DNA from: DATIJJ01 sp039936115
GTDB taxonomy: Bacteria > Pseudomonadota > Gammaproteobacteria > DSM-16500
DNA length: 25,654 bases
NCBI GenBank assembly: GCA_039936115.1
Contig: JBDTIZ010000306.1
Location: forward strand, 1-25,654
Reading direction: 5' to 3'
In this document: piece after piece, positions 14,741 through 22,454 of the stretch
Numbering within the stretch: the stretch's first letter is position 1
How the letters are laid out: each line of letters opens with the position of its first letter
The notes under the pieces: model-generated
What the model was told of the DNA's origin: nothing
Databases searched by the model: none
Seen by the model: the letters and a program-made list of their open reading frames with translations, nothing else
Program-made: the position numbers and the translations under genes

Positions 14741-15160
14741 ATGGTTATTCATGTTAAAGCATTGTCATTAAGTATGGCAAAAAAAATGGCTGACAGCGCA
14801 GAGCAACATGCTATTGCAAAACAACTGACTATTGCAATCGCTATTATGGATGCGCATGGAAATTTAAAATATTTTCGGCGCATGGATCACAATAATGTTG
14901 TCAGTGTTCGGATGTCACAACTCAAAGCAAACACATCTGCCAGTATTCCTATTTCGACTAAGGCGCTCGCTGAACGGAATAAAAGTCTTGATAATGGTCC
15001 TTATCTTGGAGTGCCGGGAATTGTTTTATTGGAAGGTGGATTGCCGATTATAACTAAGGATGGTCAGCATATTGGGTCTATTGGGATTAGTGGAGCTAAT
15101 CCAGAGCTTGATGGTATGTGTGCGCAAGCGGGGTTGGATGCGATTGCAGGGGATTTGTAA
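14741..15160 (+). CDS. GlcG/HbpS (DUF336) family protein
   Basis: The 139-residue protein is full length for the GlcG/HbpS family: a first helix (SLSMAKKMADSAEQHA), the strand IAIAIMDAHGNLKYFRRMD, a central helix with KANTSASIPIST, the segment LGVPGIVLLEGGLPII and the ending IGSIGISGANPELD-CAQAGL. Known members bind haem or cobalamin-like ligands (HbpS) or are encoded with glycolate oxidase (GlcG); the molecular job is mostly unknown. No signal peptide is present, so it should be cytoplasmic. CGGAGA precedes the ATG. It is probably co-transcribed with the upstream hydrolase. Confidence 0.9.
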   Translation: MVIHVKALSLSMAKKMADSAEQHAIAKQLTIAIAIMDAHGNLKYFRRMDHNNVVSVRMSQLKANTSASIPISTKALAERNKSLDNGPYLGVPGIVLLEGGLPIITKDGQHIGSIGISGANPELDGMCAQAGLDAIAGDL

Positions 15161-15223
15161 AAACATTATCTCTTTTTGTTGATGACACGTTTTTGGCATG
15201 AAAACACTTTAAATTTTAAATAG

Positions 15224-15280
15224 ACGCCAAGTTGACTGGATCCCGCGGACAAGCCGGCGTTGATGCAGTCAATTTGGCGT
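15224..15280. repeat. REP-like palindrome between convergent genes
   Basis: ACGCCAAGTTGAC (15224-15236) pairs with GTCAATTTGGCGT (15268-15280) with a single G-T wobble, around 31 bases that contain GGATCCCGCGGACAAGCCGG. This core resembles palindromic intergenic repeats found in many proteobacteria. Lying between the convergent 14741-15160 and 15287-15829 genes, it may also act as a terminator. Confidence 0.6.
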
Positions 15281-15286
15281 ACGTTT

Positions 15287-15829
15287 TTAACCAATATCAA
15301 TCCCCAAACAAGCATTAATCTTCTTAAGAGTCGCTGCCGTCTGACTGTCTTTTGCAATCGCGCTTGCCGAATTTTTTTCGGTTAAATTACAGGCTTTTTT
15401 CGGTGTAAACCATTTCATTTGTCTACCACTCTTATTTGTTTCAACAAAATAAGCTACCAAATTCGTGGTGTTAAAATCAAAATACACCGTCGCATTATTA
15501 TCCCCACAATCATGTGGCTTGCAAACATTCACACTCAGCACGTTATCATTGTCTTTCATCAATGCAATAGGTGTTTCAACGGTAAAGTTTTTAATTAACT
15601 TCTTTTCACTGTCTGGCAAGATTTCAGCGAGACGTTTTTTGATGATAGCATTTTGAAAAAACTGTACATCTGACGGATTTTTACCAACTTGATCATGCAA
15701 GTTTTTTACGGCTTGTTGTTCATCTGCAGTCAAATTTTTTGAATCTACTGCAAATGCAGAACCACACAATAATGTTGTCAGTAAAGCTGTTGCCAAATAT
15801 ATTTTCTTTTGCGTAAATTTCATGGACAT
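15287..15829 (-). CDS. ivy: Ivy-family periplasmic lysozyme inhibitor
   Basis: The 180-residue protein begins with a Sec signal peptide (residues 1-27, cleavage after SAFA) and carries the Ivy signature CKPHDC (103-108), the loop that plugs the active site of C-type lysozyme. The downstream pattern NATVYFDFNTTNLVAYFVE and W-FTPKK fits the family. Ivy proteins act in the periplasm, where they inhibit host lysozyme and can also restrain the cell's own lytic transglycosylases. AGGAG sits seven bases before the ATG at 15829, which supports this start over the Met two codons later. The upstream exported four-Cys protein on the same strand is only 26 bases away, so the two are likely one operon of periplasmic products. 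Confidence 0.88.
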   Translation of the reverse strand: MSMKFTQKKIYLATALLTTLLCGSAFAVDSKNLTADEQQAVKNLHDQVGKNPSDVQFFQNAIIKKRLAEILPDSEKKLIKNFTVETPIALMKDNDNVLSVNVCKPHDCGDNNATVYFDFNTTNLVAYFVETNKSGRQMKWFTPKKACNLTEKNSASAIAKDSQTAATLKKINACLGIDIG

Positions 15830-15855
15830 GAAAGTCTCCTATAATAATTAATATT

Positions 15856-16242
15856 TTATTTCTCAAATTCAACTTGGTAAGTTCCTGTAGCAATACAGCC
15901 AGGAGAAGCAAAATCCAAATCAACAGCCAGGCTTTCTGTTGGCTCTAATTCACAAATTGTGGAATATTTATTTGTATGAGCCTCTAAGCCTGCACTACAA
16001 CCAATACTTTTTTGATCTCCACGCTTGAAAACGTAAATACTCCCTGTATTAATAACAATTTGCACATACTGTTTTTTTGTCGTTTCATTGACAAGCGAAA
16101 ATCCTCCTAACTCACAACCTATATCCCAAGCCACAGGTGCAAAACCGAGGTTGTTTTTTGGCAATGTTATAACATTTCCTGCCAGCACGGATCCACTTAA
16201 AGCAAGACCAACTGTAGCGCACAATCTTACTATTTTTTTCAT
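15856..16242 (-). CDS. Small exported protein with four cysteines, unknown function
   Basis: The 128-residue protein has a clear signal peptide (MKKIVRLCATVGLALSGSVLA, cleavage after residue 21). The mature ~107 residues are beta-rich and hold four cysteines (43, 82, 97, 116), enough for two disulphides. No family is recognised. AAAGGA precedes the ATG. The ivy gene follows after 26 bases, so a role in the envelope alongside lysozyme inhibition is a guess from context. It is divergent from the DUF4239 gene. Confidence 0.65.
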   Translation of the reverse strand: MKKIVRLCATVGLALSGSVLAGNVITLPKNNLGFAPVAWDIGCELGGFSLVNETTKKQYVQIVINTGSIYVFKRGDQKSIGCSAGLEAHTNKYSTICELEPTESLAVDLDFASPGCIATGTYQVEFEK

Positions 16243-16329
16243 GTTAAATCCTTTTAATTATCCTGAAGGCGGTAGTAGTGTAGCGAATAATATGATAAAA
16301 CAAAACTTAATCCATGACAGGATGTCATT

Positions 16330-17136
16330 ATGCTAAATTATTTATCTCAATTACACGACATTGCACTTTTTCTTATTTTAAGTGGTTTTTTCATCGCTAT
16401 TTCAGTGATTAGCGTTCCCATTGTGCAGAAATTTATTCCCTTAGACTTAAGATATAAATATAACTCTGTCGTTGGAAATATTAGCGCACTCATTGGCGTA
16501 ATTTATAGCGTTTTGGTGGGATTGACCGCTTTATATTTGTTTAACAATAATAGTTACACAGCCAACGCGGTCCAACATGAAGCCAGTGCGCTTGCAAATG
16601 TTTATCGTGATAGTCAATGGCTGCAAGAACCGACAAAATCAAAAGTCGATACTGCAATCAACCAATACCTCAATGAAATCATTCATACTGAATGGCCTAC
16701 CATGCAAGCAGGTCGAGATTTAGATCAAACGGGCGAGCATATTATCGATAGCATTTCTAACGATGTAATTCTCTACATTCAACAACACCCAAAAGAATTA
16801 CTGATTGAACGTGACATGCTAGATGAAATTAAATCACTCTATAATTCACGCGAACAACGTATACACATGAGTTATGCCGCATTAACGAGTGAAATTTGGG
16901 AAGTGATTTTAATCGGAACGTTTTTAACAATTGCGATTAATTTTCTTTATCGCATGAATATTAAATTGCATATCATTATTATCATTCCAACTGCATTAAT
17001 GGTGTCATCTATGCTCTTTTTGTTGGTGACATTAGATCGACCTTTTCAAGGCGAATTTATTATAGGCACTGACGCGTTTCAATCTATCTTGACGCATATC
17101 AATGATAAACGTGTTAATCCTTTGATGCGGGTGTAA
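16330..17136 (+). CDS. DUF4239 (bestrophin-like) membrane protein
   Basis: The 268-residue integral membrane protein has two N-terminal spans (about 10-31 and 47-71) and two C-terminal spans (about 188-205 and 212-235), separated by a ~115-residue soluble helical region with AVQHEASALANVYRD. This layout, including VVGNISALIGVIYSVLVGL in span 2, is characteristic of DUF4239 proteins, sometimes called bestrophin-like and possibly ion-channel related; the function is unproven. ACAGGA precedes the ATG. The gene is transcribed alone and ends at a strong terminator. Confidence 0.85.
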   Translation: MLNYLSQLHDIALFLILSGFFIAISVISVPIVQKFIPLDLRYKYNSVVGNISALIGVIYSVLVGLTALYLFNNNSYTANAVQHEASALANVYRDSQWLQEPTKSKVDTAINQYLNEIIHTEWPTMQAGRDLDQTGEHIIDSISNDVILYIQQHPKELLIERDMLDEIKSLYNSREQRIHMSYAALTSEIWEVILIGTFLTIAINFLYRMNIKLHIIIIIPTALMVSSMLFLLVTLDRPFQGEFIIGTDAFQSILTHINDKRVNPLMRV

Positions 17137-17153
17137 ATAGCTGGATAAATTAC

Positions 17154-17188
17154 TTGTCATGCCAGCAGAACTGGCATGACAATTTTTT
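17154..17188 (+). terminator. Rho-independent terminator
   Basis: TTGTCATGCCAG (17154-17165) and CTGGCATGACAA (17171-17182) form a perfect 12-bp stem with a 5-base loop, followed by six Ts. It lies 18 bases after the DUF4239 stop, just before the convergent methyltransferase gene. Confidence 0.92.
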
Positions 17189-17195
17189 ATTCAGC

Positions 17196-18008
17196 TTACA
17201 CTGCAGAAATCGTATTAGTCTGCTTATCATTTAAAGCGACTAAGGCCAGATAATGGGTAATCCGATCACGCTCCATTAATGCTAGCAACGGGTTATTGTG
17301 ATAAGGCGCATAAAAATCAATAATCAATTTCGCGAGTGGATGTTTTTCATCAACCAACACGCCCAATCCCAAGATGGCTGGAATATTGATCCAGTGATAA
17401 CGCGTTGTTGTCGATTGGATAAAATCTTCGATCGCAGTTAACACGCCGTTTTTAGGACCGCCTTCTTTCAACGCCCAGTTGGGTCCTTTAAATCCTCCTC
17501 TAATTGAGTCAGATTTATCGAGAGTGATACCTAATTCAGATGAATAGGGATGCACGAATTCAGCAGGAATTTGTGTTGGGTTATAATACATATCACGTCG
17601 GGCGCAAGGCCAACCAACATCATGTAAAAAGATCAACCCGGGCATTGCATTTTGTTGAGCTAGCTGATCGATCAAGCGTAATTCGTTATAAACTGTATAC
17701 CAATTATGATCGCCGTCAATAAACCACACATCGATTTTTCCGGCTTTCTGGATGCATTGCAAACTATATTCTGGAAGATGTGTGACGACATCGCTTGACT
17801 GTCTTACCCACTCTAAAAACGAGCCCCGTGGAAACGGATCTATTGTAATTAACTCGCCTTGCATGGTTTTCTGAAACTCATACAAAACCCGAGTATTCCC
17901 ACCTTCTGCTGCACCAATTTCACCAATAAGCTTGGGTCGAACAATTTCTAAAATCGGCAACACTAAAGGCGCAAAAGACTCCATCGAAGTAATCCATTTA
18001 GTTAACAC
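17196..18008 (-). CDS. Class I SAM-dependent methyltransferase (Methyltransf_24 type)
   Basis: The 270-residue protein has the SAM-binding motif IGEIGAAEGGNTRVL (28-42), an acidic Asp57 in LITIDPFP, and the family hallmark VWFIDGDHNWYTVYNEL (94-110) followed by LIFLHDVGWP. This pattern is shared by Methyltransf_24 proteins and relatives such as O-methyltransferases and sugar-modifying enzymes; the acceptor is unknown. The start is a GTG at 18008, well supported by GGAGGG eight bases upstream. It converges on the DUF4239 gene, with the terminator between them. The region upstream is repeat-rich. Confidence 0.8.
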   Translation of the reverse strand: MLTKWITSMESFAPLVLPILEIVRPKLIGEIGAAEGGNTRVLYEFQKTMQGELITIDPFPRGSFLEWVRQSSDVVTHLPEYSLQCIQKAGKIDVWFIDGDHNWYTVYNELRLIDQLAQQNAMPGLIFLHDVGWPCARRDMYYNPTQIPAEFVHPYSSELGITLDKSDSIRGGFKGPNWALKEGGPKNGVLTAIEDFIQSTTTRYHWINIPAILGLGVLVDEKHPLAKLIIDFYAPYHNNPLLALMERDRITHYLALVALNDKQTNTISAV

Positions 18009-18119
18009 AGAGCGTTCCCTCCATCCTTGTGAGTTCCACGTTTAAAAACTATCACAGTCGCTTTAGAAGTGAAATGAAATTATGGTATGGTTTTGGGTGG
18101 ACTGTAGGGGCGAACCTGT

Positions 18120-18141
18120 GTCATTGCAAGTGCGAGCGAAG
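18120..18141. repeat. Solitary arm of the GCTCGCAATGAC repeat family
   Basis: GTCATTGCAAGTGCGAGCGAAG resembles, in reverse, the right arm of the elements at 24968-25083 and 25498-25644. No matching second arm was found nearby, so it is probably a truncated copy. Confidence 0.5.
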
Positions 18142-18158
18142 TTCACAATCATTCCGCG

Positions 18159-18296
18159 CCATCAGGCACTGTCACCCTGCACTTGTTGCGGGGTCTGGTA
18201 TCAAAAACATAAAAAAATCATTAAAAAAATAAAATGTGTTTTTTATTATTTAAAGCCCAGACCCCGCAACAAGTGCGGGGTGACAGTGCGTGATGG
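18159..18296. repeat. Long palindromic element with 40-bp arms
   Basis: The arms 18159-18198 and 18257-18296 are complementary at 38 of 40 positions (counted by hand), around a 58-base AT-rich loop. The core of the arm is CACTTGTTGCGGGGTCTGG. Such hyphenated palindromes resemble MITE/REP-type elements and could fold into a very stable hairpin. The element lies between the divergent starts of neither gene: it is upstream of the 17196-18008 gene and downstream of ppiB, so transcripts running into it from ppiB would fold it. Confidence 0.8.
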
Positions 18297-18411
18297 TGCG
18301 AGGTGACAGTGTCGGGGATAGTGCGAGGCGACAGTGTCGGATGGTGCGGGGTGATAGTGTCGGATAGTGCAGGGTGACAGTATCGGATAGTGCGGAGTGA
18401 TAGCATGCTCC
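18275..18411. repeat. Tandem repeat of ~23 bp units derived from the palindrome's end
   Basis: Five units and a partial sixth are seen, starting at 18275, 18298, 18323, 18346, 18369 and 18392. The consensus is near GCGGGGTGACAGTGTCGGATAGT; one unit is 25 bp. The first unit is the outer end of the right arm of the palindrome at 18159-18296, so the array appears to have grown from it. It ends just after the ppiB stop codon side (18419). The unit is not a multiple of three, and I see no gene in it. Confidence 0.8.
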
Positions 18412-18418
18412 GCTTGAT

Positions 18419-18928
18419 TTAAACTGCCGCTTTTTCTTCACTTACCGTAACACTTTCAATCACTACATTATTTACCGGCACATCTTGATGCCCTGAACGT
18501 CTAGCGGTAGAAACAGCTTTAATCTTATCAACAACATCCATTCCCGCAACTACTTGCCCGAACACGCAATAACCCCAACCATCCCCTGATTTAGATTTAA
18601 AATTTAAAAAATCATTATCTGCTACGTTAATAAAAAATTGTGAGCCCGCAGAATGTGGATCTGAAGTACGTGCCATTGCAACGGTATAACGTTTGTTTGG
18701 CTGAGCTTTGTCCGCTTCATTTTCAATGGTTCCGCCCGCTTCTTTTTGTTGCATTTCTAGATCAAAACCACCACCTTGAACCATAAAACCATTAATCACA
18801 CGGTGAAAAATAGTCTGATCGTAAAACCCGTTTTTAGCCTGTGTCAAAAAATTTTCAGCAGTCACCGGGGTATTTTCAAAATCAAGTTCTATGCTGATAT
18901 CACCGTAACTGGTATGCAATGTAACCAT
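18419..18928 (-). CDS. ppiB: Cyclophilin-type peptidyl-prolyl cis-trans isomerase
   Basis: The 169-residue protein matches cytoplasmic PpiB in length and motifs: the start MVTLHTSYGDISIELDF, the active-site stretch FHRVINGFMVQGGG (His42, Arg43, Gln51), and SAGSQFFINVADNDFLNF. A Trp in GDGWGYCVFGQV occupies the usual drug-binding loop region. It catalyses proline isomerisation during protein folding, and the absence of a signal peptide puts it in the cytoplasm. An upstream in-frame ATG at 18958 exists, but GAGAGG directly before the ATG at 18928 and family alignment favour the shorter form. The stop lies beside the 23-bp tandem repeats. Confidence 0.95.
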   Translation of the reverse strand: MVTLHTSYGDISIELDFENTPVTAENFLTQAKNGFYDQTIFHRVINGFMVQGGGFDLEMQQKEAGGTIENEADKAQPNKRYTVAMARTSDPHSAGSQFFINVADNDFLNFKSKSGDGWGYCVFGQVVAGMDVVDKIKAVSTARRSGHQDVPVNNVVIESVTVSEEKAAV

Positions 18929-19037
18929 AAATGAAACCTCTCTCGTTAGATAAAACAAAGCCGGCTACCTTACCGAATGCGCACAGAATGGTCAAGCATT
19001 TTGGGGCTGTCGACTGTTTGAAACCCTTTTTGTTGCG

Positions 19038-19043
19038 TATACT
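19038..19043 (+). promoter_or_regulatory. Candidate -10 box immediately before the kinase-like gene
   Basis: TATACT (19038-19043) ends five bases before the ATG at 19049, and no purine-rich ribosome binding site precedes that ATG. If used, transcription would start at about the first codon, giving a leaderless message. No good -35 is present (TGTTTG at 19015-19020 has 17-base spacing). Confidence 0.3.
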
Positions 19044-19048
19044 AACGC

Positions 19049-20053
19049 ATGCAAAAAATAAATCGTTTGTTAGAATTAGTCTGTAAATCCTATAAATTAG
19101 GGCAATGCCTATCGGAACCTGAGCCTTGTTCTGGTGGTCTGTTACATCGTATTTGGCGATTTGATACCACCAAGGGTTCCTATATTCTTAAAGTATTGAA
19201 TCCGACTATCATGCGCCTTCCCGATCGACTGGCTCGTTATCGTGTGACTGAATTGATTGCGCGTGCCTTTGAAAAAACTATTCCAGCTATTGCGGCGTTG
19301 ATGCACCATCACGATCCGCTTTTTCGATATGAAAATGAAACCATTATGGTTTTTCCTTATTTAAAAGCACGTGTTTTACAACCGACAGAAATCAACGCGA
19401 TGCACACAGCAGCCATTGGTCGGGTGCTAGCTGTGATACACAATACTTATATTTACATCCATGATGTGCCGCCTGTTGAATTACTTCAGCAGCATTTTTC
19501 AACTCCAGAAATATTATCGAAACTTTCAGCACGTGCGCCTGATATCGCAAAACAATTTTCTGTTTGTGAAAAAGTGATTTATCAAATTATTTCTCTCTGT
19601 CATGCAAATGAAAATATTTTGACGAATAATATCGTGATTAGTCATCGAGACTGTGATCCGAAAAATGTTTTATGGGATGAAAAAAACCAGTATTACTTCA
19701 TTGACTGGGAATCTGCTGGGCGAATTAATAAGACGAAAGATTTAGTTGCGACGGCAATTTACTGGAGTCTTGATGAAAGATATATCATTGAATCAGAACA
19801 TTTAGTTGCTTTTTTATCAGCGTATCAAGAAAATTCTGGGATGGTTGTTAAAGAGGAAATTGAAGCTGGATTTTATGGGTTATTAGGTGATTGGCTGGGC
19901 TGGTTGGAATTTAATTTTTCACGGATTGCTGAGTGTGAGGAGAATTCTGCTGAATTTTTATTGGGGAAATCGGAAGCTGAAAAAACATTGTTTGCGTTGC
20001 CGCGGTTGGTTGAGCAGTTTCAGGTGTTATTGAAAATGATGTGTGTAAGGTAA
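19049..20053 (+). CDS. APH/choline-kinase-fold phosphotransferase
   Basis: The 334-residue protein has the aminoglycoside-phosphotransferase/kinase fold: a nucleotide-loop region SGGLLHRIWRF (28-38), ATP-contacting Lys48 in YILKVL, the catalytic motif ISHRDCDPKNVLW (His199, Asp201, Asn206) and the metal-binding FIDWESAG (Asp219). All catalytic residues are in place. Family members phosphorylate small hydroxyl compounds (sugars, choline, homoserine, antibiotics). The sequence alone does not reveal the substrate, and there is no specific reason to call it a resistance gene. The start has no Shine-Dalgarno site. Confidence 0.82.
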   Translation: MQKINRLLELVCKSYKLGQCLSEPEPCSGGLLHRIWRFDTTKGSYILKVLNPTIMRLPDRLARYRVTELIARAFEKTIPAIAALMHHHDPLFRYENETIMVFPYLKARVLQPTEINAMHTAAIGRVLAVIHNTYIYIHDVPPVELLQQHFSTPEILSKLSARAPDIAKQFSVCEKVIYQIISLCHANENILTNNIVISHRDCDPKNVLWDEKNQYYFIDWESAGRINKTKDLVATAIYWSLDERYIIESEHLVAFLSAYQENSGMVVKEEIEAGFYGLLGDWLGWLEFNFSRIAECEENSAEFLLGKSEAEKTLFALPRLVEQFQVLLKMMCVR

Positions 20054-20223
20054 TACTACAACAGTCTGAAATTTGATGCCCATTTGATACCGCGGACTAC
20101 CCACATAAGCGCTATGCCGTCAAATTCGCCTCGATTTAAAACGAAAAGGAGAAAAGTCGCACTCGCTATGACTTCTGTTTCCGGTATAATTAGAGGCAAT
20201 TACCTTACAAATATAGGTTCCCC

Positions 20224-22329
20224 ATGCTTCGCGCTCTCGCCCAGCGGTCCAAACATTACGTAGTCACTTTACGTTTTAGCATCCTGACGATTTTTATCAC
20301 TTTTTTCGTCCTCGGCATGCTTTCGCTAATGATCTTAACCCATATATTATTTACAAAAAGCATGACCGCTCTTTCCTTCAGCCTCATGCGTCAAGTTTCA
20401 GCCGCAGCCTTCCATCAGGTCGATCGCGCGATGGATAATGCGGAAGTCAAAAGCAAATCGACTGCGCAATTAATCAAACTCGGTGTAGTCGACATCAAAA
20501 ATGAAGCCCATCTCATCAGTTACACTGAAAATTTAATGCAACGCGAAATAGAATTATTTCCCATCGTCCAAGCTGTTTTATACGGAGATCCCGCCGGCAA
20601 TTTGGTTATCGCAGAACAAGATGAATCCAATCACATTAATAGCGACATAACACGCAGAAACTCAACATCGACACGTAAAATTATTTATCGCGACACACAA
20701 GGCAACGTGACCAAAACGGTTAACTCCACGGATTTTAGTTTTGATCCTCGCAATCGCCCCTGGTATCAAGCAGCGATCAAAGAAAAAAAATCTGTTTGGC
20801 TAGATGTGTATCCCTACTTCGAAACGCATTATCTAGGCATCAGTGTGGCAACACCTGCCTATTCTGAAAATGGCAAACTGATTGGCGTCATCGATTATAA
20901 TATTCGTCTAGATTACCTGCGAAACATGGTCGAAAGAGTGCATCTCAGTCAACATGGCGTGCTTTTTATTGTGACAGCGAATGGTGATTTGATTGCCTAT
21001 CCGAAGTTAATTGAAGATAAACATACGTCACTCGTCGATATTCACAAACTCTCTTCAGCGCCTTGGCTGGGGGAGTCATTTGATCTCTATAAAAAAACAG
21101 GAAAAAAAGAATTCATTTTTCGCTATGCAAATGAAAGCTACTTAGCTAGCTATCAGACATTGATTCATTTCGGTAAACATGTCTGGTTCATTGGTGCTAT
21201 TGTTCCGCAAGAAGATTTCATCGGTGAAGTTAGAAAGACCCATTTTCTGACGCTTTTGCTGAGTTTGCTGATCTTGATACTAGGTGTGGCTGCTGTTTCA
21301 AATTTAGTAACACGTGTTGTCAAACCTTTAAAGAAAATTACTGAAGAAATTGATCATATCAAAAATTTCGACTTAGATAATGATCCAAAAATTCATTCGC
21401 AAATTAAAGAAATTAATTATATTGCTGATGCACTGAATGCGATGAAAAAAGGTTTACGTTCATTTCAAAAATATGTTCCATCTACTTTAGTTAGACAATT
21501 GATTGAAACAGGTGAAGTGGCGAGAATAGGTGGCACAAAAAAACCGTTAGTGATTTTCTTTTCTGACATCAAAGATTTTAGTTCGCTGACAGAGCACGTT
21601 GATCCTGATAGTTTATCACTACACCTGTGTCAGTATTTTGAAGAATTAACCAGTATTATTGTGACGAATCGCGGCACAATTGATAAATACATTGGTGACT
21701 CGCTAATGGCATTTTGGGGCGCGCCATTGCCGGAAACTGATCCTGCGAAGCTCGCTGCGAGAGCCGCATTGAGATGCATCAAACGTTTACGTGTCTTGAA
21801 TAATCAATGGGAGTTGGAAGGAAAGCCTGCGTTTATTACTCGCATTGGAATACATTTAGGTGAAGCCATTGTTGGAAATCTGGGATCGTCTGAACGGTTG
21901 AATTACACGATCATTGGCAATCCAGCAAACATTGCAAGCCGCCTGGAACAAGTTAATAAACGTTATGGCACGAATATTATTGTTAGTGAAGATGTTTATC
22001 ACGCGGTTAAAAATCAATTTATATTGCGCATGATTGATCGCGTTATTATAAAAGGCAAAGTCGATCCGATTTATATCTATGAATTGATCGCGGAAAGTCA
22101 TAGCGAGGTGGGTTACGACATTGATGCTTATAATAAGCATTATCAACAGGGATTTGTTTATTATCAAAATAAACAATGGAATGATGCGATTGAATGTTTT
22201 TTAAAGTGTCGCCAAATTTATCGCGCGGATACAATTGCGCCGTTGCTGATAAATCGCTGTGAGCAATTTAAAATGTATCCGCCACCGAAACATTGGAATG
22301 GGGCGCAGAGTGGTCGGACGCGTAGGTGA
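20224..22329 (+). CDS. Membrane class III adenylate/guanylate cyclase with extracytoplasmic Cache sensor
   Basis: The 701-residue receptor enzyme has an N-terminal membrane span (17-43), a large periplasmic dCache-like sensor (about 45-330) with the typical FDPRNRPWYQAA (173-184), and a second span (340-360). A HAMP-like linker (VVKPLKKITEEIDHI) leads to the cyclase domain (about 435-620). Metal ligands Asp448 (FSDIKDF) and Asp492 (YIGDSLMAFWG), substrate-specificity Lys488 and Thr562, and catalytic Asn569 and Arg573 (NPANIASRLE) are all present. The Lys/Thr pair is that of class IIIb adenylate cyclases. A short TPR-like tail follows (about 633-665). It should make cAMP in response to a periplasmic ligand. 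A TATAAT at 20185-20190 lies upstream, without a clear -35. Confidence 0.9.
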   Translation: MLRALAQRSKHYVVTLRFSILTIFITFFVLGMLSLMILTHILFTKSMTALSFSLMRQVSAAAFHQVDRAMDNAEVKSKSTAQLIKLGVVDIKNEAHLISYTENLMQREIELFPIVQAVLYGDPAGNLVIAEQDESNHINSDITRRNSTSTRKIIYRDTQGNVTKTVNSTDFSFDPRNRPWYQAAIKEKKSVWLDVYPYFETHYLGISVATPAYSENGKLIGVIDYNIRLDYLRNMVERVHLSQHGVLFIVTANGDLIAYPKLIEDKHTSLVDIHKLSSAPWLGESFDLYKKTGKKEFIFRYANESYLASYQTLIHFGKHVWFIGAIVPQEDFIGEVRKTHFLTLLLSLLILILGVAAVSNLVTRVVKPLKKITEEIDHIKNFDLDNDPKIHSQIKEINYIADALNAMKKGLRSFQKYVPSTLVRQLIETGEVARIGGTKKPLVIFFSDIKDFSSLTEHVDPDSLSLHLCQYFEELTSIIVTNRGTIDKYIGDSLMAFWGAPLPETDPAKLAARAALRCIKRLRVLNNQWELEGKPAFITRIGIHLGEAIVGNLGSSERLNYTIIGNPANIASRLEQVNKRYGTNIIVSEDVYHAVKNQFILRMIDRVIIKGKVDPIYIYELIAESHSEVGYDIDAYNKHYQQGFVYYQNKQWNDAIECFLKCRQIYRADTIAPLLINRCEQFKMYPPPKHWNGAQSGRTRR

Positions 22330-22342
22330 GCCGCTGTCACAT

Positions 22343-22363
22343 GCGCTCGCGCTCGCAATGACG
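22343..22363. repeat. Solitary right arm of the GCTCGCAATGAC repeat family
   Basis: GCGCTCGCGCTCGCAATGACG matches the right-arm end of the elements at 24968-25083 and 25498-25644 over its last 18 bases. It lies between the cyclase and hemH genes. Confidence 0.55.
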
Positions 22364-22419
22364 GCGTAACAGGACGGCAAAAACAAATGAGATTATTTTT
22401 AAATAAACACATTTTCCGC

Positions 22420-22425
22420 TATAAT
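22420..22425 (+). promoter_or_regulatory. hemH: Candidate -10 box of hemH
   Basis: TATAAT is a consensus -10 sited 30 bases before the hemH start, within an AT-rich stretch. The -35 (TTTTAA at 22397-22402, 17-base spacing) is poor. Confidence 0.4.
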
Positions 22426-22454
22426 TCACAAAACTCACTAAGGAATACTACAAA

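Noticed and set aside
18275..18411. CRISPR-like array
   Set aside because: Units are head-to-tail without distinct spacers and vary throughout; no cas genes are present.
18221..18441. Repetitive minus-strand frames rich in TLSPRTI-like units
   Set aside because: They are translations of the 23-bp tandem repeat, whose unit is not a multiple of three; no RBS and no conserved protein pattern.
20070..20133. Imperfect inverted repeat (GAAATTTGATG versus CGTCAAATTCGC) around a CCGCGGAC core
   Set aside because: Pairing is poor and it could not be matched convincingly to the 15224-15280 palindrome.
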